Source: JBDTSW01 sp963797835 (GTDB lineage Bacteria; Actinomycetota; Thermoleophilia; Solirubrobacterales; 70-9). From it: a DNA stretch of 64,000 bases. Below the pieces are notes generated by a model that saw only the letters and a list, made by a program, of their open reading frames with translations, had not been told where the DNA came from and did not search any database. Below, one piece after another: positions 36,521 through 46,047 of the stretch. Positions within the stretch are counted from its first letter, which is position 1. Every line of letters starts with the position of its first letter. The stretch lies in NCBI GenBank assembly GCA_963797835.1, contig CAWCRN010000026.1, positions 1 through 64,000 of the forward strand, given 5' to 3'. Both the position numbers and the translations under genes were made by a program.

Positions 36521-37111
36521 CTAGTGGCCCGCCGCTTCGGCGGCTTCCTCCAGCCGGTCGTCCCCCCAGAACACCTCGCTGCCCACGACCACCGACGGCA
36601 CGCCGACCACGCCGAGGTCGCCGGCCCGGTCGGTCGCCTCGCGGAGCGCGCCCTTGACCGCGTCGCGCCCGACCGCCACCTCGATCGCCCGCGGGTGCAT
36701 CTCCGCCGCCGCGGCGGCGACCAGCACGTTGTCGGGGTCGGTCAGGTCGCGGCCGGCGGCGAACGCCTGGCGGAATGCCGCGAGCGAGAAGGCGACCGTG
36801 CGGCCGATGTCCTTCGCGAACGTCGCGACCCGCATCGCGTGCAGCGTGTTGCCCGGGAACGGCTCGGGCCAGCGGATCGGCGGCAGGCCGTAGGCGGACG
36901 CGCGGCGCTCGACCTCGCGCAGCCCCTCCTCGCGATCGGGGCCGTTGGCCCAGGAGCCGCGGCCGAAGCGCGCGAACAGGCCGCCGAGCAGGATCGGCTG
37001 CCACTCCGGCACCTCGGCGCCGGCCTCGGTGAAGACGGCGTTCACCCTCTCGGCTGCCAGGTAGGCGTAGGGCGAGCCGAGGTCGTAGTAGAGGACGGCG
37101 CGGGAGGGCAC
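36521..37111 (-). CDS. DsbA-family / 2-hydroxychromene-2-carboxylate isomerase-like protein
   Basis: The 196-residue thioredoxin-fold protein starts with AVLYYDLGSPYAYLAAERV, the SPY(A/S)YL signature of kappa-class GST-like HCCA isomerases, and has the cis-Pro region GVVGVPSVVVG. There is no CxxC motif, so it is not a disulfide oxidoreductase. The C-terminal FWGDDRLEEA is also typical of the group. It lies 11 bases ahead of aceE on the same strand. Its substrate is unknown; the family uses glutathione in proteobacteria, but actinobacteria generally lack it. Confidence 0.78.
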   Translation of the reverse strand: MPSRAVLYYDLGSPYAYLAAERVNAVFTEAGAEVPEWQPILLGGLFARFGRGSWANGPDREEGLREVERRASAYGLPPIRWPEPFPGNTLHAMRVATFAKDIGRTVAFSLAAFRQAFAAGRDLTDPDNVLVAAAAAEMHPRAIEVAVGRDAVKGALREATDRAGDLGVVGVPSVVVGSEVFWGDDRLEEAAEAAGH

Positions 37112-37211
37112 GGCCCGATTCTTCTATAGCCCGGCGCGTGGCGCTTTCCTTTGCCATACGCATAGAAATGCGCGGCGGCCAGCGCTATCACTCCGAGTAA
37201 CTGATGAACGC

Positions 37212-38580
37212 TCACGCGTGCGTCGCCCACCCGTCGACCGCGCGGGCGGCCTCCATGACCGCCTCGGAGATCGTCGGGTGGGGGTGGATGATGCGCGCGA
37301 GCTCCTGGTAGCCGCCCTCGAGCGCCATCACGTTGACCAGCTCGCTGATCATGTCGCACGCCCGGTTGCCGACGACGTGGGCGCCGACGATCTCCCCGTA
37401 CTTCGGCTCGGCGACGATCTTCACCATCCCGTCGCGGTCGTCGTAGACGGCGGAGGCGCCGACGCCTCCGAGCTTGAACTTGGCGACCTTGACGTCGATC
37501 CCGGCCTCCTTCGCCTGCGCCTCGGTCATGCCGACGCTGGCGACCTGGGGGTGGCAGAAGGTGGCCCCGGGGATCAGGTCGATGTCGATCGGGTGGGTCT
37601 CGGCCCCGGCGATCGTCTCGACGGCGACTATGCCCTCGTCGGACGCCTTGTGGGCCAGCGCGGGCCCGCGCACGAGGTCGCCGATCGCGTACACCTTCGG
37701 GTTCGACGTCCGCTGGTGGTCGTCGACCTTGATCTTGCCGTCGTCCTCGGTCTCGACCTTGGCCTCGGCGAGGTTGAGCGCCTCGGTGTCGGGAGCGCGG
37801 CCGCCCGCGATGACCAGGTAGTCGACCTCGATCTCCGAGTCGCCGACCTTCAGCTTCACCGACTTCGCCGGCCTCATCGACGCCCTCGACCTTGGTGCCG
37901 GTGGAGACGTTGATGCCCTGCTGCTTGAAGGTCCGCTCGACCACGCGCGCGCAGTCCTTGTCCTCCAGCGGGAGGATCTGGTCGAGCATCTCGATCAGGG
38001 TCACCTCGGTGCCGTAGCGGGCGTAGGCCGAGGCGATCTCCGAGCCCGAGGCGCCGGCGCCGACGACCGCGAGCGACTTCGGCAGCGCCGGAAGCGACCA
38101 GGCGCCCCAGGTGTCGAGGACGCGGTCGGAGAAGTCGACCCCGGGAATCGGCAGCGCGACCGAGCCGGTGGCGAGGACCACCGCCCCGGCCCCGTAGGTC
38201 TCGCCGCCGACCGCGACGTCGCCGTCGGCGGTCAGCGAGCCCTCGCCCTCGATCATGGTGACCTTGTTCTTGTCCCAGAGGAACTTCACGCCGTCCGAGA
38301 GCCCCTGGGAGACGTTGGCGCGCCTCTCGCCGAGCGCCTTCCAGTCGAGCGCCGCCTTGGTCACCTTGACGCCCAGCTCGGCGCCGTTGACGGCGTGGTC
38401 GTAGACCTCGGCCGTGTGCAGCATGGTCTTCGCCGGGATGCAGGCGTAGTTGAGGCAGCGGCCGCCGGCCTTGTCCTTCTCGACGACGGCGGTCTTCAAG
38501 CCGAGCTGGGCGGCGCGGATCGCGGCGACGTAGCCGCCCGGCCCACCGCCGATCACGATCACGTCGTAGGAGTCAGCCAT
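37212..38580 (-). CDS. lpdA: Dihydrolipoamide dehydrogenase, single-domain (one frameshift)
   Basis: This second E3 has no lipoyl domain. It begins YDVIVIGGGPGGYVAAIRAA, has the redox pair CLNYAC, the NAD-binding loop VVGAGASGSEIA and the C-terminal HPHPTISE with the catalytic His-Glu. A frame change near 37875 is needed; the product has about 455 residues, normal for E3. It may serve the branched-chain and 2-oxoglutarate complexes, with the lipoyl-E3 dedicated to pyruvate dehydrogenase. Its start overlaps the upstream membrane protein gene by eight bases. Confidence 0.92.
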
Positions 38581-39120
38581 CGGGCGCGACTCTATCGACG
38601 CGGTCGGCGCGATCGGGCATCTGGATCCGCGCCATCGCCTTGATGTTGAAGAAGAAGAGCGCGCCGGCGCCGGCGATGATCAGGACGTTGCCGATCGCCT
38701 GCGTCCAGCGCTCGCGAGGACCAGCGAGAGGGAGGCGCCGATCAGGGCGAAGAGGAGCACGGTCTGGAAGCCGAGCACCGCCCAGTACTTCGCCTCCCAC
38801 ATCCCCCAGGCCATGACCCCGAAGATCACGAGCGGGGCGATCACCTGGAGGATGTTCGGCCGCTCGCCGTCGATCTCGACGCCCGCCGCATAGCCGATCA
38901 CGATCGAGAGGCAGACGAGGGCCGAGATCACCGCGCCGATCGTCACCACCAGGGGGCGCTCGTCCTCCTCCAGCGGCTCGAGCGCCTCGCGCGCGGCCTG
39001 GTTCTTCTCCTCGGCTTCGGCCGCCATCTGCTCGCGCCGCTCCGCCAGGTCCTGCTGGCGGTGGACGCCGCGCTCCTTGCGCTTGCGCCGCGCGGCGCGC
39101 TTGCGCTCGCGATCAGCCAC
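38573..39120 (-). CDS. Small membrane protein with a basic and coiled N-terminus (one frameshift)
   Basis: The product begins ADRERKRAARRKRKERGVHR, a very basic stretch, then a helical ARE/EE-rich part. Hydrophobic helices follow: LVVTIGAVISALVCLSIVIG, LQVIAPLVIFGVMAWGMW and YWAVLGFQTVLLFALIGASL. After a frame change near 38715 comes AIGNVLIIAGAGALFFFNIK. It lies between thiE and lpdA with overlaps of eight bases at both ends, so it is translationally linked to both. I do not recognise the family; a membrane anchor or unknown accessory role is possible. GTG start at 39120. Confidence 0.65.
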
Positions 39121-39786
39121 CTCCGCATCCTCCGCTCGCGTCCGCGGCAGTCTGCAGCGCGCGGCCGCGGCCTCGGGATCCGCTGCGTCGCGGATCGCGC
39201 GCACCACGACCACCCGCTCGGCACCTGCTGCCACCACCTCGCCGACGTTATCCGGATCGATGCCGCCGATGGCGAACCAGGGGATCGTGGCGTGCTCGGC
39301 CGCGTGGCGGATCAGCTCGAGGCCGGTCGCGGGGCGGCCCTCCTTCGTCGGCGTCTCCCACACCGGGCCGACGCTGATCTGGTCCGGGCGGGCGTCGCCC
39401 TCCGCGGCGCACGCCGCGTCGATCTGCTCGGGGGAGTGCGTGGAGAGGCCGACGAGCGCCTCGGGCCCCGCCGCCGCCCTGGCCTCGGCGACGGGCGCGT
39501 CGTCCTGGCCGACGTGGACGCCGTCGGCACCGCAGGCCGCGACCAGGTCGGGGTGGTCGTTGAGGATGAACAGGGCGCCGTGGGCATCGGCGGCGCGGCG
39601 GAAGGGCTCGGCCAGCGCGACCAGCTCCTCGGCGCACCTGGGCGCCTTCTCGCGCAGCTGGATCAGGTCGGCGCCGCCGCGCAGCGCCGCCTCGAGCAGC
39701 TCGTCGGGGGCGTCGCCGCCGGGCAGCCCCTCGCAGACGAAGTAGAGGCGGGCGGCCTCAGGCGCTCGATGCCGCGCGCGGGTCAC
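39113..39786 (-). CDS. thiE: Thiamine-phosphate synthase (frameshift near the 3' end)
   Basis: ThiE joins the pyrimidine and thiazole moieties of thiamine. The TIM-barrel protein shows ADLIQLREK, LFILNDHPDLVAACGADGVH, VGQDDAPV, VGLSTHS, SVGPVWETPTKEGRPATGL and FAIGGIDPDN, all standard TMP synthase landmarks. The frame must change after EAAAA so that it ends RALQTAADASGGCGGG at a TGA (39113-39115) overlapping the next gene. The GTG at 39786 gives a normal length. It is divergent from the riboswitch-controlled thiOSG operon and has no riboswitch of its own that I can see. Confidence 0.88.
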
Positions 39787-39810
39787 GCCTCCGGGGCTTC
39801 GCGCCGACTG

Positions 39811-39839
39811 TTGATACCAAGCCACGTTCTCAGTATTAC
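39811..39839 (+). promoter_or_regulatory. Probable promoter of the thiO-thiS-thiG operon
   Basis: TTGATA at 39811-39816 and TATTAC at 39834-39839 are separated by exactly 17 bases, a good sigma-70-type match, and lie about 30 bases upstream of the TPP riboswitch. Confidence 0.5.
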
Positions 39840-39865
39840 CGTCCGGCCGGGGTACCATCGGGGTG

Positions 39866-39955
39866 AGAAACGGGAGCCCTACCGGGGCTGAGAGGGCGGC
39901 ATCGCGGCCGCCGACCGTCTGAACCTGACCCGGGTAATGCCGGCGCAGGGATGGT
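39866..39955 (+). ncRNA. TPP (THI element) riboswitch
   Basis: The conserved parts are in order: GGGAGCCC pairing with GGGGCTGAGAGGG (the CUGAGA at 39888-39893 contacts the pyrimidine ring), a GC-rich variable P3a hairpin (GGCGGC...GCCGCC), then ACCGTCTGAACCTGACCCGG with the conserved ACCTGA (39923-39928), and GGGTAATGCCGGCGCAGGGA. It lies directly in front of thiO. Thiamine pyrophosphate binding would shut off thiOSG, most likely at translation, as the ribosome site AGAGGAG at 39973-39979 is just downstream. Confidence 0.93.
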
Positions 39956-39983
39956 GGCCCCGGAGCCCCCGAGAGAGGAGCAC

Positions 39984-41142
39984 GTGCCCAGCCGAGCCCC
40001 AGAGCAGGTCGACGTGATCGTCGTCGGCGCCGGCGCGATCGGCCTCGCCTGTGCCTGGCGGGCGGCCCAGCGGGGGCTGCGCGTACGCCTGCTGGAGCGC
40101 GACGCGCCGGGGCCGGGGCCTCGGGCGTGGCGGCGGGGATGCTGGCGCCGGTCGGCGAGGCGACCTGGGGCGAGGAGGCGGCTGCTGCGCCTGGCGCGGC
40201 TCTCCCACGCCGCCTGGCCGGCGTTCGCCGAGGAGCTGGCCGAGGCGCCGGCGCCGAGGTCGGGTACCTGCCGCTCGGCGCTGTTCACGTCGCCTTCGAC
40301 CGCGACGAGGCCGAGGAGCTGCGCCGGCGCCACGAGCTGATGCGCGAGCTCGGGCTCGAGGCCGAGTGGCTCGCCGCCGGCCAGGCGCGGGAGCTCGAGC
40401 CCGGGCTGAGCCCCCGCTGCACCGCGGCCGTCCACGCGCCCGCACGAGGCGGCCGTCGACCCGGGGGCGCTGGTCGGCGCTCTGCGCGCGGCCGCCGAAG
40501 CGGCGGGCGCGGAGGTCGTCGAGGGCGCCGAGGCGACGGCGCTCTGGTCGACGGCGGCCGTCGCGGGCGTCCGCGACGGCTCCGGCGGCGAGCATCGCGC
40601 CGCGCGCGTGGTGCGTCGCCGCGGGCGCCTGGTCGGGGGCGCGGACTGGCTTCCGCCCGGGCGCGGCCGCCGGTGCGGCCCGTGAAGGGGGAGATCCTGA
40701 CCCTGCGGGCCGCGCGGCGCCGCCCTGTGCGCGGGTCGTCGTCTCCGAGCGCGTCTACCTGGTCCCGCGCGGCGACGGGCGCCTGATCGTCGGCGCCACG
40801 GTCGAGGAGCGGGGCTTCGACACCGCGGTCACCGCGGGCGGCGTCCACGAGCTGCTGCGCGAGGCCTACCGCGCGCTCCCCGAGGTCGCCGAGCTGGAGC
40901 TGGAGGAGGCGACCGCCGGGCTGCGGCCCGGGACGCCCGACAACGCGCCGCTGATCGGCCCGGGCGCGATCGACGGCCTGTTCCTCGCGACCGGCCACTA
41001 CCGCAACGGGATCCTGCTGGCGCCGGCGACGGCCGAGGCGATCGCGGCCGCGCTGGCCGGCGACGAACCGGCGGACGAGGTGTCGGTGGCGGACCCGGCG
41101 CGGTTCGCGGCGACGGCTGCGGAGGGGGTCGCGGCGCCATGA
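39984..41142 (+). CDS. thiO: Glycine oxidase ThiO (many frameshifts)
   Basis: ThiO oxidises glycine to the imine used for thiazole synthesis. The FAD site DVIVVGAGAIGLACAWRAA is at the N-terminus, and later blocks are GVAAGMLAPVGEATWG, ERVYLVPRGDGRLIVGATVE, EEATAGLRPGTPDNAPLIGP and TGHYRNGILLAPATA. At least five frame changes between 40105 and 40725 are required. The assembled length of about 385 residues fits. GTG start at 39984 behind AGAGGAG. It is the first gene after the TPP riboswitch; its stop overlaps the thiS ATG. Confidence 0.88.
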
Positions 41143-41346
41143 TGATCGAGCTGAACGGCGAGACGGTCGAGCTCGCCGAGGGCGCATCGCTCGCCGACGC
41201 GGTGGCCGCCAGCGGGCGCCGGGCGAGCGGCGCGGGGTGGCCGCCGCCGTCGACGGCGAGGTCGTCCCGCAGGGCGGACTGGGACGCGACACCGGCTCGA
41301 CGAGGGCGCCGAGGTCGAGGTCGTGAGGGCGGTGCAGGGTGGCTAG
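41139..41346 (+). CDS. thiS: Sulfur carrier protein ThiS (frameshifted)
   Basis: The small ubiquitin-like carrier starts MIELNGETVELAEGASLADA and, after one or two frame changes near 41215 and 41280, ends EVVRAVQGG with the C-terminal Gly-Gly that is adenylated and thiocarboxylated. It donates sulfur for thiazole formation. The start overlaps the thiO stop (ATGA) and its stop overlaps the thiG start (GTGGCTAG), as expected for a translationally coupled thiOSG operon. Confidence 0.88.
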
Positions 41347-42146
41347 CCGAGGCAGGGAGCACCCGAGCGCCGGACGGCGGCCGGCTTCGAGCTGGGCGGG
41401 CGCACCTGGGGCTCGCGCCTGATCGTCGGCACCGGCGGCTTCCGCTCGCTGGAGGTGATGGAGCGGGCGCTCGAGGCGTCCGGGACCGAGATCGTCACCG
41501 TCGCGCTGCGCCGCGTGGACCCGCTGGCCCAGGGCTCGGTGCTCGAGGTCGTCGACCGCCTCGGGCTGTTCTGCCTGCCGAACACGGCCGGCTGCTACAC
41601 GGCCCGCGACGCGGTGAAGACCGCCCAGCTCGCCCGCGAGGCGTTCGAGACCGACTGGATCAAGCTCGAGGTGATCGGCGACGACCGGACCCTGCTCCCC
41701 GACGCGGTCGAGCTGGTCGCGGCGGCCGAGACCCTGGTGGCCGAGGGCTTCACCGTCCTCCCCTACACGAACGACGACCCGGTGCTCGCGGCCGGCTCGA
41801 GGAGGCGGGGTGCGCCGCGGTGATGCCGCTGGGCTCGCCGATCGGCTCCGGCGCCGGCATCCGCAACCCCTACAACGTGCGCCTCATCGTCGAGCACGCG
41901 AGCGTCCCGGTGATCCTCGACGCCGGGATCGGCACCGCCTCCGACGCGGCCATGGCGATGGAGCTGGGCTGCGAGGGCGTCCTGCTGGCCAGCTCGGTCT
42001 CGCGGGCGAAGGACCCGGTGGCGATGGCGGAGGCGATGCGCAAGGCGGTCGAGGCCGGGTACGAGGCCCGCCGCGCCGGGCGGATCCCGCGCCAGCTCCA
42101 CGCCGAGGCCTCGACGCCTGACGAGGGGCTGCCCGACCTCTCCTGA
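41339..42146 (+). CDS. thiG: Thiazole synthase (frameshifts)
   Basis: ThiG makes the thiazole phosphate from deoxyxylulose phosphate, ThiS-thiocarboxylate and dehydroglycine. Diagnostic parts are GGRTWGSRLIVGTGGFRSLE, VALRRVDP, LPNTAGCYTARDAV, the Schiff-base Lys in DWIKLEVIGD, AVMPLGSPIGSGAGI and VILDAGIGTASDAAMAMELG. Frame changes lie near 41385 and 41800. It ends at 42146. No thiF, thiC or thiD was found in the window. Confidence 0.9.
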
Positions 42147-42363
42147 CCCCCACCCAAGAACGTCCCAGAGTGGCTCGCGATAGGGGGGCGACCGGGACGA
42201 TCGTGTCGGGCCCGACCGGGAACGTCGCGAGCGCCACCCCGAGAGGGGCCAGCGCGGGACGTCCTCGGGACGCTATGTCGAGGTAGGCCTCACCCACCCA
42301 GGATGCAGCGCGTGCACTCGGGGCCCGCGCTTCAGGCGAGGTCCACCCGGGTACGGATGGCCG

Positions 42364-44010
42364 ATGGCCGATCTCGTCCTCGGACCCCTGCTGCGCTACG
42401 TCGGAACCACCGACGCGACGATCTGGGTCGAGACCGACGCGGCCTGCGAGGTCGAGGTGCTCGGCCGGAGGGAGCAGACCTTCTGCGTCGCAGGGCCATC
42501 ACTTCGCGCTGGTGCTGTCGAGGACCTCGAGCCCGGGCGAGCGGGAGTACGAGGTGGCGCTCGACGGCGAGCGGCGCTGGCCGCCGCCGGCTCGGAGTTC
42601 CCGCCCAGCGTGCTGCGGACGTTCCGCGCGGACGAGCAGATCGAGCTGGTCTTCGGCTCCTGCCGGGTCGCGCTTCCGCAGGAGCCGCCCTACACGCTGC
42701 CGAAGGAGGCGACGAGGAGAACGGCCGCGGCTTCGACGCCCTGCACGCGCTCGCGCTCTCGATCCTCGACGACGACGCGCCCTCCTACCCGGACCTCCTG
42801 TTCCTCTGCGGCGACCAGGTCTACGCCGACGAGGTCTCGCCGGAGACGCAGGAGTTCATCGACGGCCGCGAGGGCCGGCCCGCCGGCGCGCCGCCGACCA
42901 GGTCGCCGACTTCGAGGAGTACACGCGCCTCTACCGCGAGTCGTGGTCGGACCCGGTGATCCGCTGGCTGCTCTCGACGGTCTCGAGCTCGATGGTCATC
43001 GACGACCACGACATGCACGACGACTGGAACATCTCCGAGGCCTGGTGCGAGGAGATGGAGGCGGAGCCTGGTGGCGCGACCGGGTGATCGGCGGGATGGT
43101 CTCCTACTGGATCTACCAGTTCATCGGCAACCTCTCGCCGGCGGAGCTGCGCGAGCGCCCGCTCTACGGCGGGTGCAGGAGAACCGCGACGACGCCGGGC
43201 CCGTGCTGCGCGAGTTCATGGAGAAGGACGACCGGAGCGCGAGGGCAAGCGCTGGAGCTTCTACCGCGACCTCGGCACGACGCGGCTGATCGTCGTCGAC
43301 GCGCGCACCGGCCGCTGCCTCGATCCGGGCGAGCGCAAGATCATCGACGACGACGAGTGGGACTGGGTCGTCGAGCGCGCGAGCGAGGGGGAGTTCGACC
43401 ACCTGCTGATCGGCACCTCGGACCCTACCTGCTGCGCCCGCCTTCCACAACCTCGAGGCCTGGAACGAGGGGTTGCGACGGCGCCTGGGGAGAGGGCGCG
43501 GCGAGCTGGGCCGAGAAGATGCGCCAGGAGCTCGACTTCGATCACTGGGCGGCGTTCGAGGACTCGTTCCTGCGGCTGACCCGGCTGATCGAGAGAGGTC
43601 GGCTCCGGGCGACACGGCCGCGCCGCCGGCGACGATCGGCGTCCTCTCCGGCGACGTCCACCACGCCTACCTGGCCGAGGTCGCTTTCCGCGCGCCGCCG
43701 GCATCGAGAGCGTCGTCTACCAGGGCGTGTGCTCGCCGTACCGCAACGCGCTCGACAACCGCGAGCGTCGCGCGATCGGGCTCGGCCGCTCGCGGCCGGC
43801 CGAGGTGATCGCCCGAAGCTCGCAGGGCGGTGGGGCGTCGCGGACCCCGGGATCCGCTGGCGCTTCGCCGAGGGCCCCTACTTCGACAACCAGGTCGCGA
43901 CCCTCGAGCTCGACGGCCGCGCCTCGGAGCTGAAGCTCGACAAGGTCCCGCGCGACCCCGAGGGGCGCGACGAGCGCCTCGAGCGCGTCTTCGAGCACCG
44001 CCTCAGCTGA
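42364..44010 (+). CDS. PhoD-like alkaline phosphatase family protein (many frameshifts)
   Basis: The product is of the metallophosphatase PhoD type. Visible parts include VLGPLLRYVGTTDATIWVET (N-terminal beta domain), LVFGSCRVA, DLLFLCGDQVYADEV with metal-binding Asp, SMVIDDHDMHDDWN, RLIVVDARTGRCLDPGERKI, GVLSGDVHHAYLAEV with the late His ligands, and YQGVCSPYRN. About ten frame changes are needed across the gene. No signal peptide is visible, so it may be cytoplasmic, unlike Tat-exported PhoD of Bacillus. It would hydrolyse phosphate mono- or diesters. The 217 bases upstream (42147-42363) contain nothing I can assign. Confidence 0.8.
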   Translation: MADLVLGPLLRYVGTTDATIWVETDAACEVEVLGRREQTFCVAGPSLRAGAVEDLEPGRAGVRGGARRRAALAAAGSEFPPSVLRTFRADEQIELVFGSCRVALPQEPPYTLPKEATRRTAAASTPCTRSRSRSSTTTRPPTRTSCSSAATRSTPTRSRRRRRSSSTAARAGPPARRRPGRRLRGVHAPLPRVVVGPGDPLAALDGLELDGHRRPRHARRLEHLRGLVRGDGGGAWWRDRVIGGMVSYWIYQFIGNLSPAELRERPLYGGCRRTATTPGPCCASSWRRTTGARGQALELLPRPRHDAADRRRRAHRPLPRSGRAQDHRRRRVGLGRRARERGGVRPPADRHLGPYLLRPPSTTSRPGTRGCDGAWGEGAASWAEKMRQELDFDHWAAFEDSFLRLTRLIERGRLRATRPRRRRRSASSPATSTTPTWPRSLSARRRHRERRLPGRVLAVPQRARQPRASRDRARPLAAGRGDRPKLAGRWGVADPGIRWRFAEGPYFDNQVATLELDGRASELKLDKVPRDPEGRDERLERVFEHRLS

Positions 44011-44114
44011 ACCAGGCGAACGTGCTGTCGGCGTCGCGCCCCTGCGCCGGGGAAGGCTTTGCTACCCTGCCGCCGGCCTTCCCACCATTTCAATCAAGAA
44101 AGGTCAGAAAGCGA

Positions 44115-45212
44115 ATGAAGGACTTCGAAAGCTCCGCACGGCGGGGCCGCGAACGCCGATCGGCGGACGCGCGGCCCCGCGGTCGCAAGCTCTTTCTGCG
44201 CGGCCGCGGGCGTGCTGGCCCTCGGCCTCGCCGGCGGCGTCGCCGCCTGCGGCGGCAGCAGCGAAGACAGCTCGGCGGCGGCGAGGGCGGCGGCGGGTCG
44301 CTCGACCTGGTCGCCTACTCGACGCCGCAGACCGGCTACGAGGAGTCGATCATCCCCGCCTTCCAGGAGACCCCTGAGGGCGAGGGCGTCGAGTTCTCGG
44401 CCTCGTTCGGCTCGTCCGGCGACCAGTCGCGCGCGGTCGAGGCCGGGCAGCCGGCCGACTTCGTCCACCTGCCGATCGAGCCCGACATCACGCGGCTCGT
44501 CGACGCCGGCCTCGTCGACCGAACTACGCCGAGGACGACGAGTACGACGGCAGATCCAGGAGTCGGTCGTGGCCTTCATCACGCGCCCCGGCAACCCGAA
44601 GGACATCACCGACTGGGATGACCTGCTGCGCGACGACGTCGACGTGATCACGCCCGAACCCGTTCACCTCGGGCGGCGCCCGCTGGAACATCATGGCCGC
44701 CTACGGCCAGGTGATCGAGAACGGCGGCTCCGAGGAGGAGGCGCTCACGTTCGTCGAGGACATGCTGCGCAACACGGTCGTCCAGGACGCCAGCGCGCGT
44801 GACTCGCTGAACACGTTCCTCGGCGGCCAGGGCGACGTCGCCCTCTCCTACGAGAACGAGGCGATCGGCGCGATCGATGCCGGCGAGGAGCTGGAGTACA
44901 CGGTTCCCGACGACACGATCCTGATCGAGACGATCGGCGTGGTCCCGACCGAGGCGGAGAACGCCGAGACGGCGCAGGAGTTCCGCGACTTCCTCCTCTC
45001 CGAGGAGGGCCAGACGCTGTTCGCCGAGAACGGCTACCGCCCGGTCGACGAGAAGGTCCTCGCCGAGTTCGAGGACGAGTTCCCGACTCCGCCCGGCCTC
45101 TTCGAGATCGAGGAGTTCGGTGGCTGGGAGCAAGGTCGCCACCGAGTTCTTCGATCCGGAGAACGGCAAGGTCGCCGACGTCGAGGCTGAGCTCGGAGTG
45201 CCGCTCGAGTAG
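44115..45212 (+). CDS. Sulfate/thiosulfate ABC transporter substrate-binding lipoprotein (frameshifted)
   Basis: A lipoprotein signal (GVLALGLAGGVAAC) is followed by SLDLVAYSTPQTGYEESIIP, FSASFGSSGDQSRAVEAGQP and ADFVHLPIEPDITRLVDAGL. The sulfate-binding-protein hallmark NPFTSGGARWNIMAAYG is split by a frame change near 44660. The C-terminal GYRPVDEKVLAEFEDEF is also typical of CysP/Sbp. Frame breaks occur near 44205, 44275, 44525, 44550, 44660 and 45130. It binds sulfate or thiosulfate outside the membrane and hands it to the CysT-CysW permease that follows with a one-base overlap. Confidence 0.88.
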
Positions 45213-46047
45213 TGGCTTCCGTAGCTCACAGTGAGGCGCCCCCCAGGCGGGTTGCAGTGCCCCGCCTGGGGGGGCCAGCCCTCACCCGGGGGCTCGTCGT
45301 CGGCTACCTCTCGATCATGGTGCTGCTGCCGATCGCGGCGGTGGTCTCGCGGTCGTTCGAGGAGGGCTGGCCAGCTTCTGGGACGCGATCTCGAGCCCGC
45401 AGGCCGTGGCGGCGATGGAGCTGACGCTGATCGCGTCGCTGGTCGTCGTCGCGATCAACGCGGTCTTCGGGACGATCATCGCCTGGGTCCTCGTCCGCGA
45501 CGAGTTCCCCGGCAAGCGCTACGTCAACGCGATCATCGACCTGCCCTTCGCGCTGCCGACGATCGTCGCCGGGCTGACCCTGCTGGCGCTCTACGGCGAC
45601 AACGGGATCCTCGGGATCACCGGCGTCTCGTTCACCAAGATCGGCGTCGTCATGGCGCTGCTGTTCGTGACCCTCCCGTTCGTGGTCCGGGCGGTGCAGC
45701 CGGTGCTGCTCGAGCTCGACCAGGACATGGAGGAGGCCGCCGCCTCGCTCGGCGCCAGGCCGCTGACCATCTTCCGCCGCATCGTCCTGCCCAACCTGGC
45801 GCCGGCGATGTTCGCCGGCGTCGCGCTCGCGTTCGCCCGCGCGATCGGCGAGTTCGGCTCGCTGATCCTGATCTCGGGGAACATCCCGTTCGACACCGAG
45901 GTCGCCTCGGTCTTCATCTTCAAGCAGGTCGAGGCCGGCAACGAGACCGCGGCCGCCTCCGTCTCGGTGGTGCTGCTGGCCGTCTCGGTCGGCGTCCTGT
46001 TCCTGATCAACTTCCTGGGCAGGAGGGCCGGGCGGCATGAGCATTAG
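45212..46047 (+). CDS. cysT: Sulfate ABC transporter permease CysT (frameshifted)
   Basis: The permease has six membrane helices, including TRGLVVGYLSIMVLLPIAAV, TLIASLVVVAINAVFGTIIA and ALPTIVAGLTLLALYG. The binding-protein-dependent transport motif EEAAASLGARPLTIFRRIVL contacts the ATPase. A frame change near 45368 interrupts the loop after helix 1. The GTG at 45212 shares a base with the TAG of the substrate-binding gene, and the end overlaps cysW by 11 bases. Confidence 0.9.

Noticed and set aside
36521..37111. Disulfide oxidoreductase (DsbA) function
   Set aside because: The thioredoxin fold is present, but there is no CxxC; the SPYAYL motif indicates the HCCA-isomerase-like group.
39113..39786. 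A genuine thiE-membrane protein fusion
   Set aside because: One frame reads from ThiE into the membrane protein, but a one-base shift restores a natural ThiE C-terminus with a TGA overlapping a GTG start, so two overlapping genes are more likely.
39113..39860. A second TPP riboswitch for thiE on the minus strand
   Set aside because: No CUGAGA or ACCUGA elements were found upstream of thiE on that strand; the only THI element faces thiO.
42147..42363. Regulatory RNA or gene between thiG and the PhoD-like gene
   Set aside because: Only weak GC-rich inverted repeats are visible and no coding potential; nothing could be supported.
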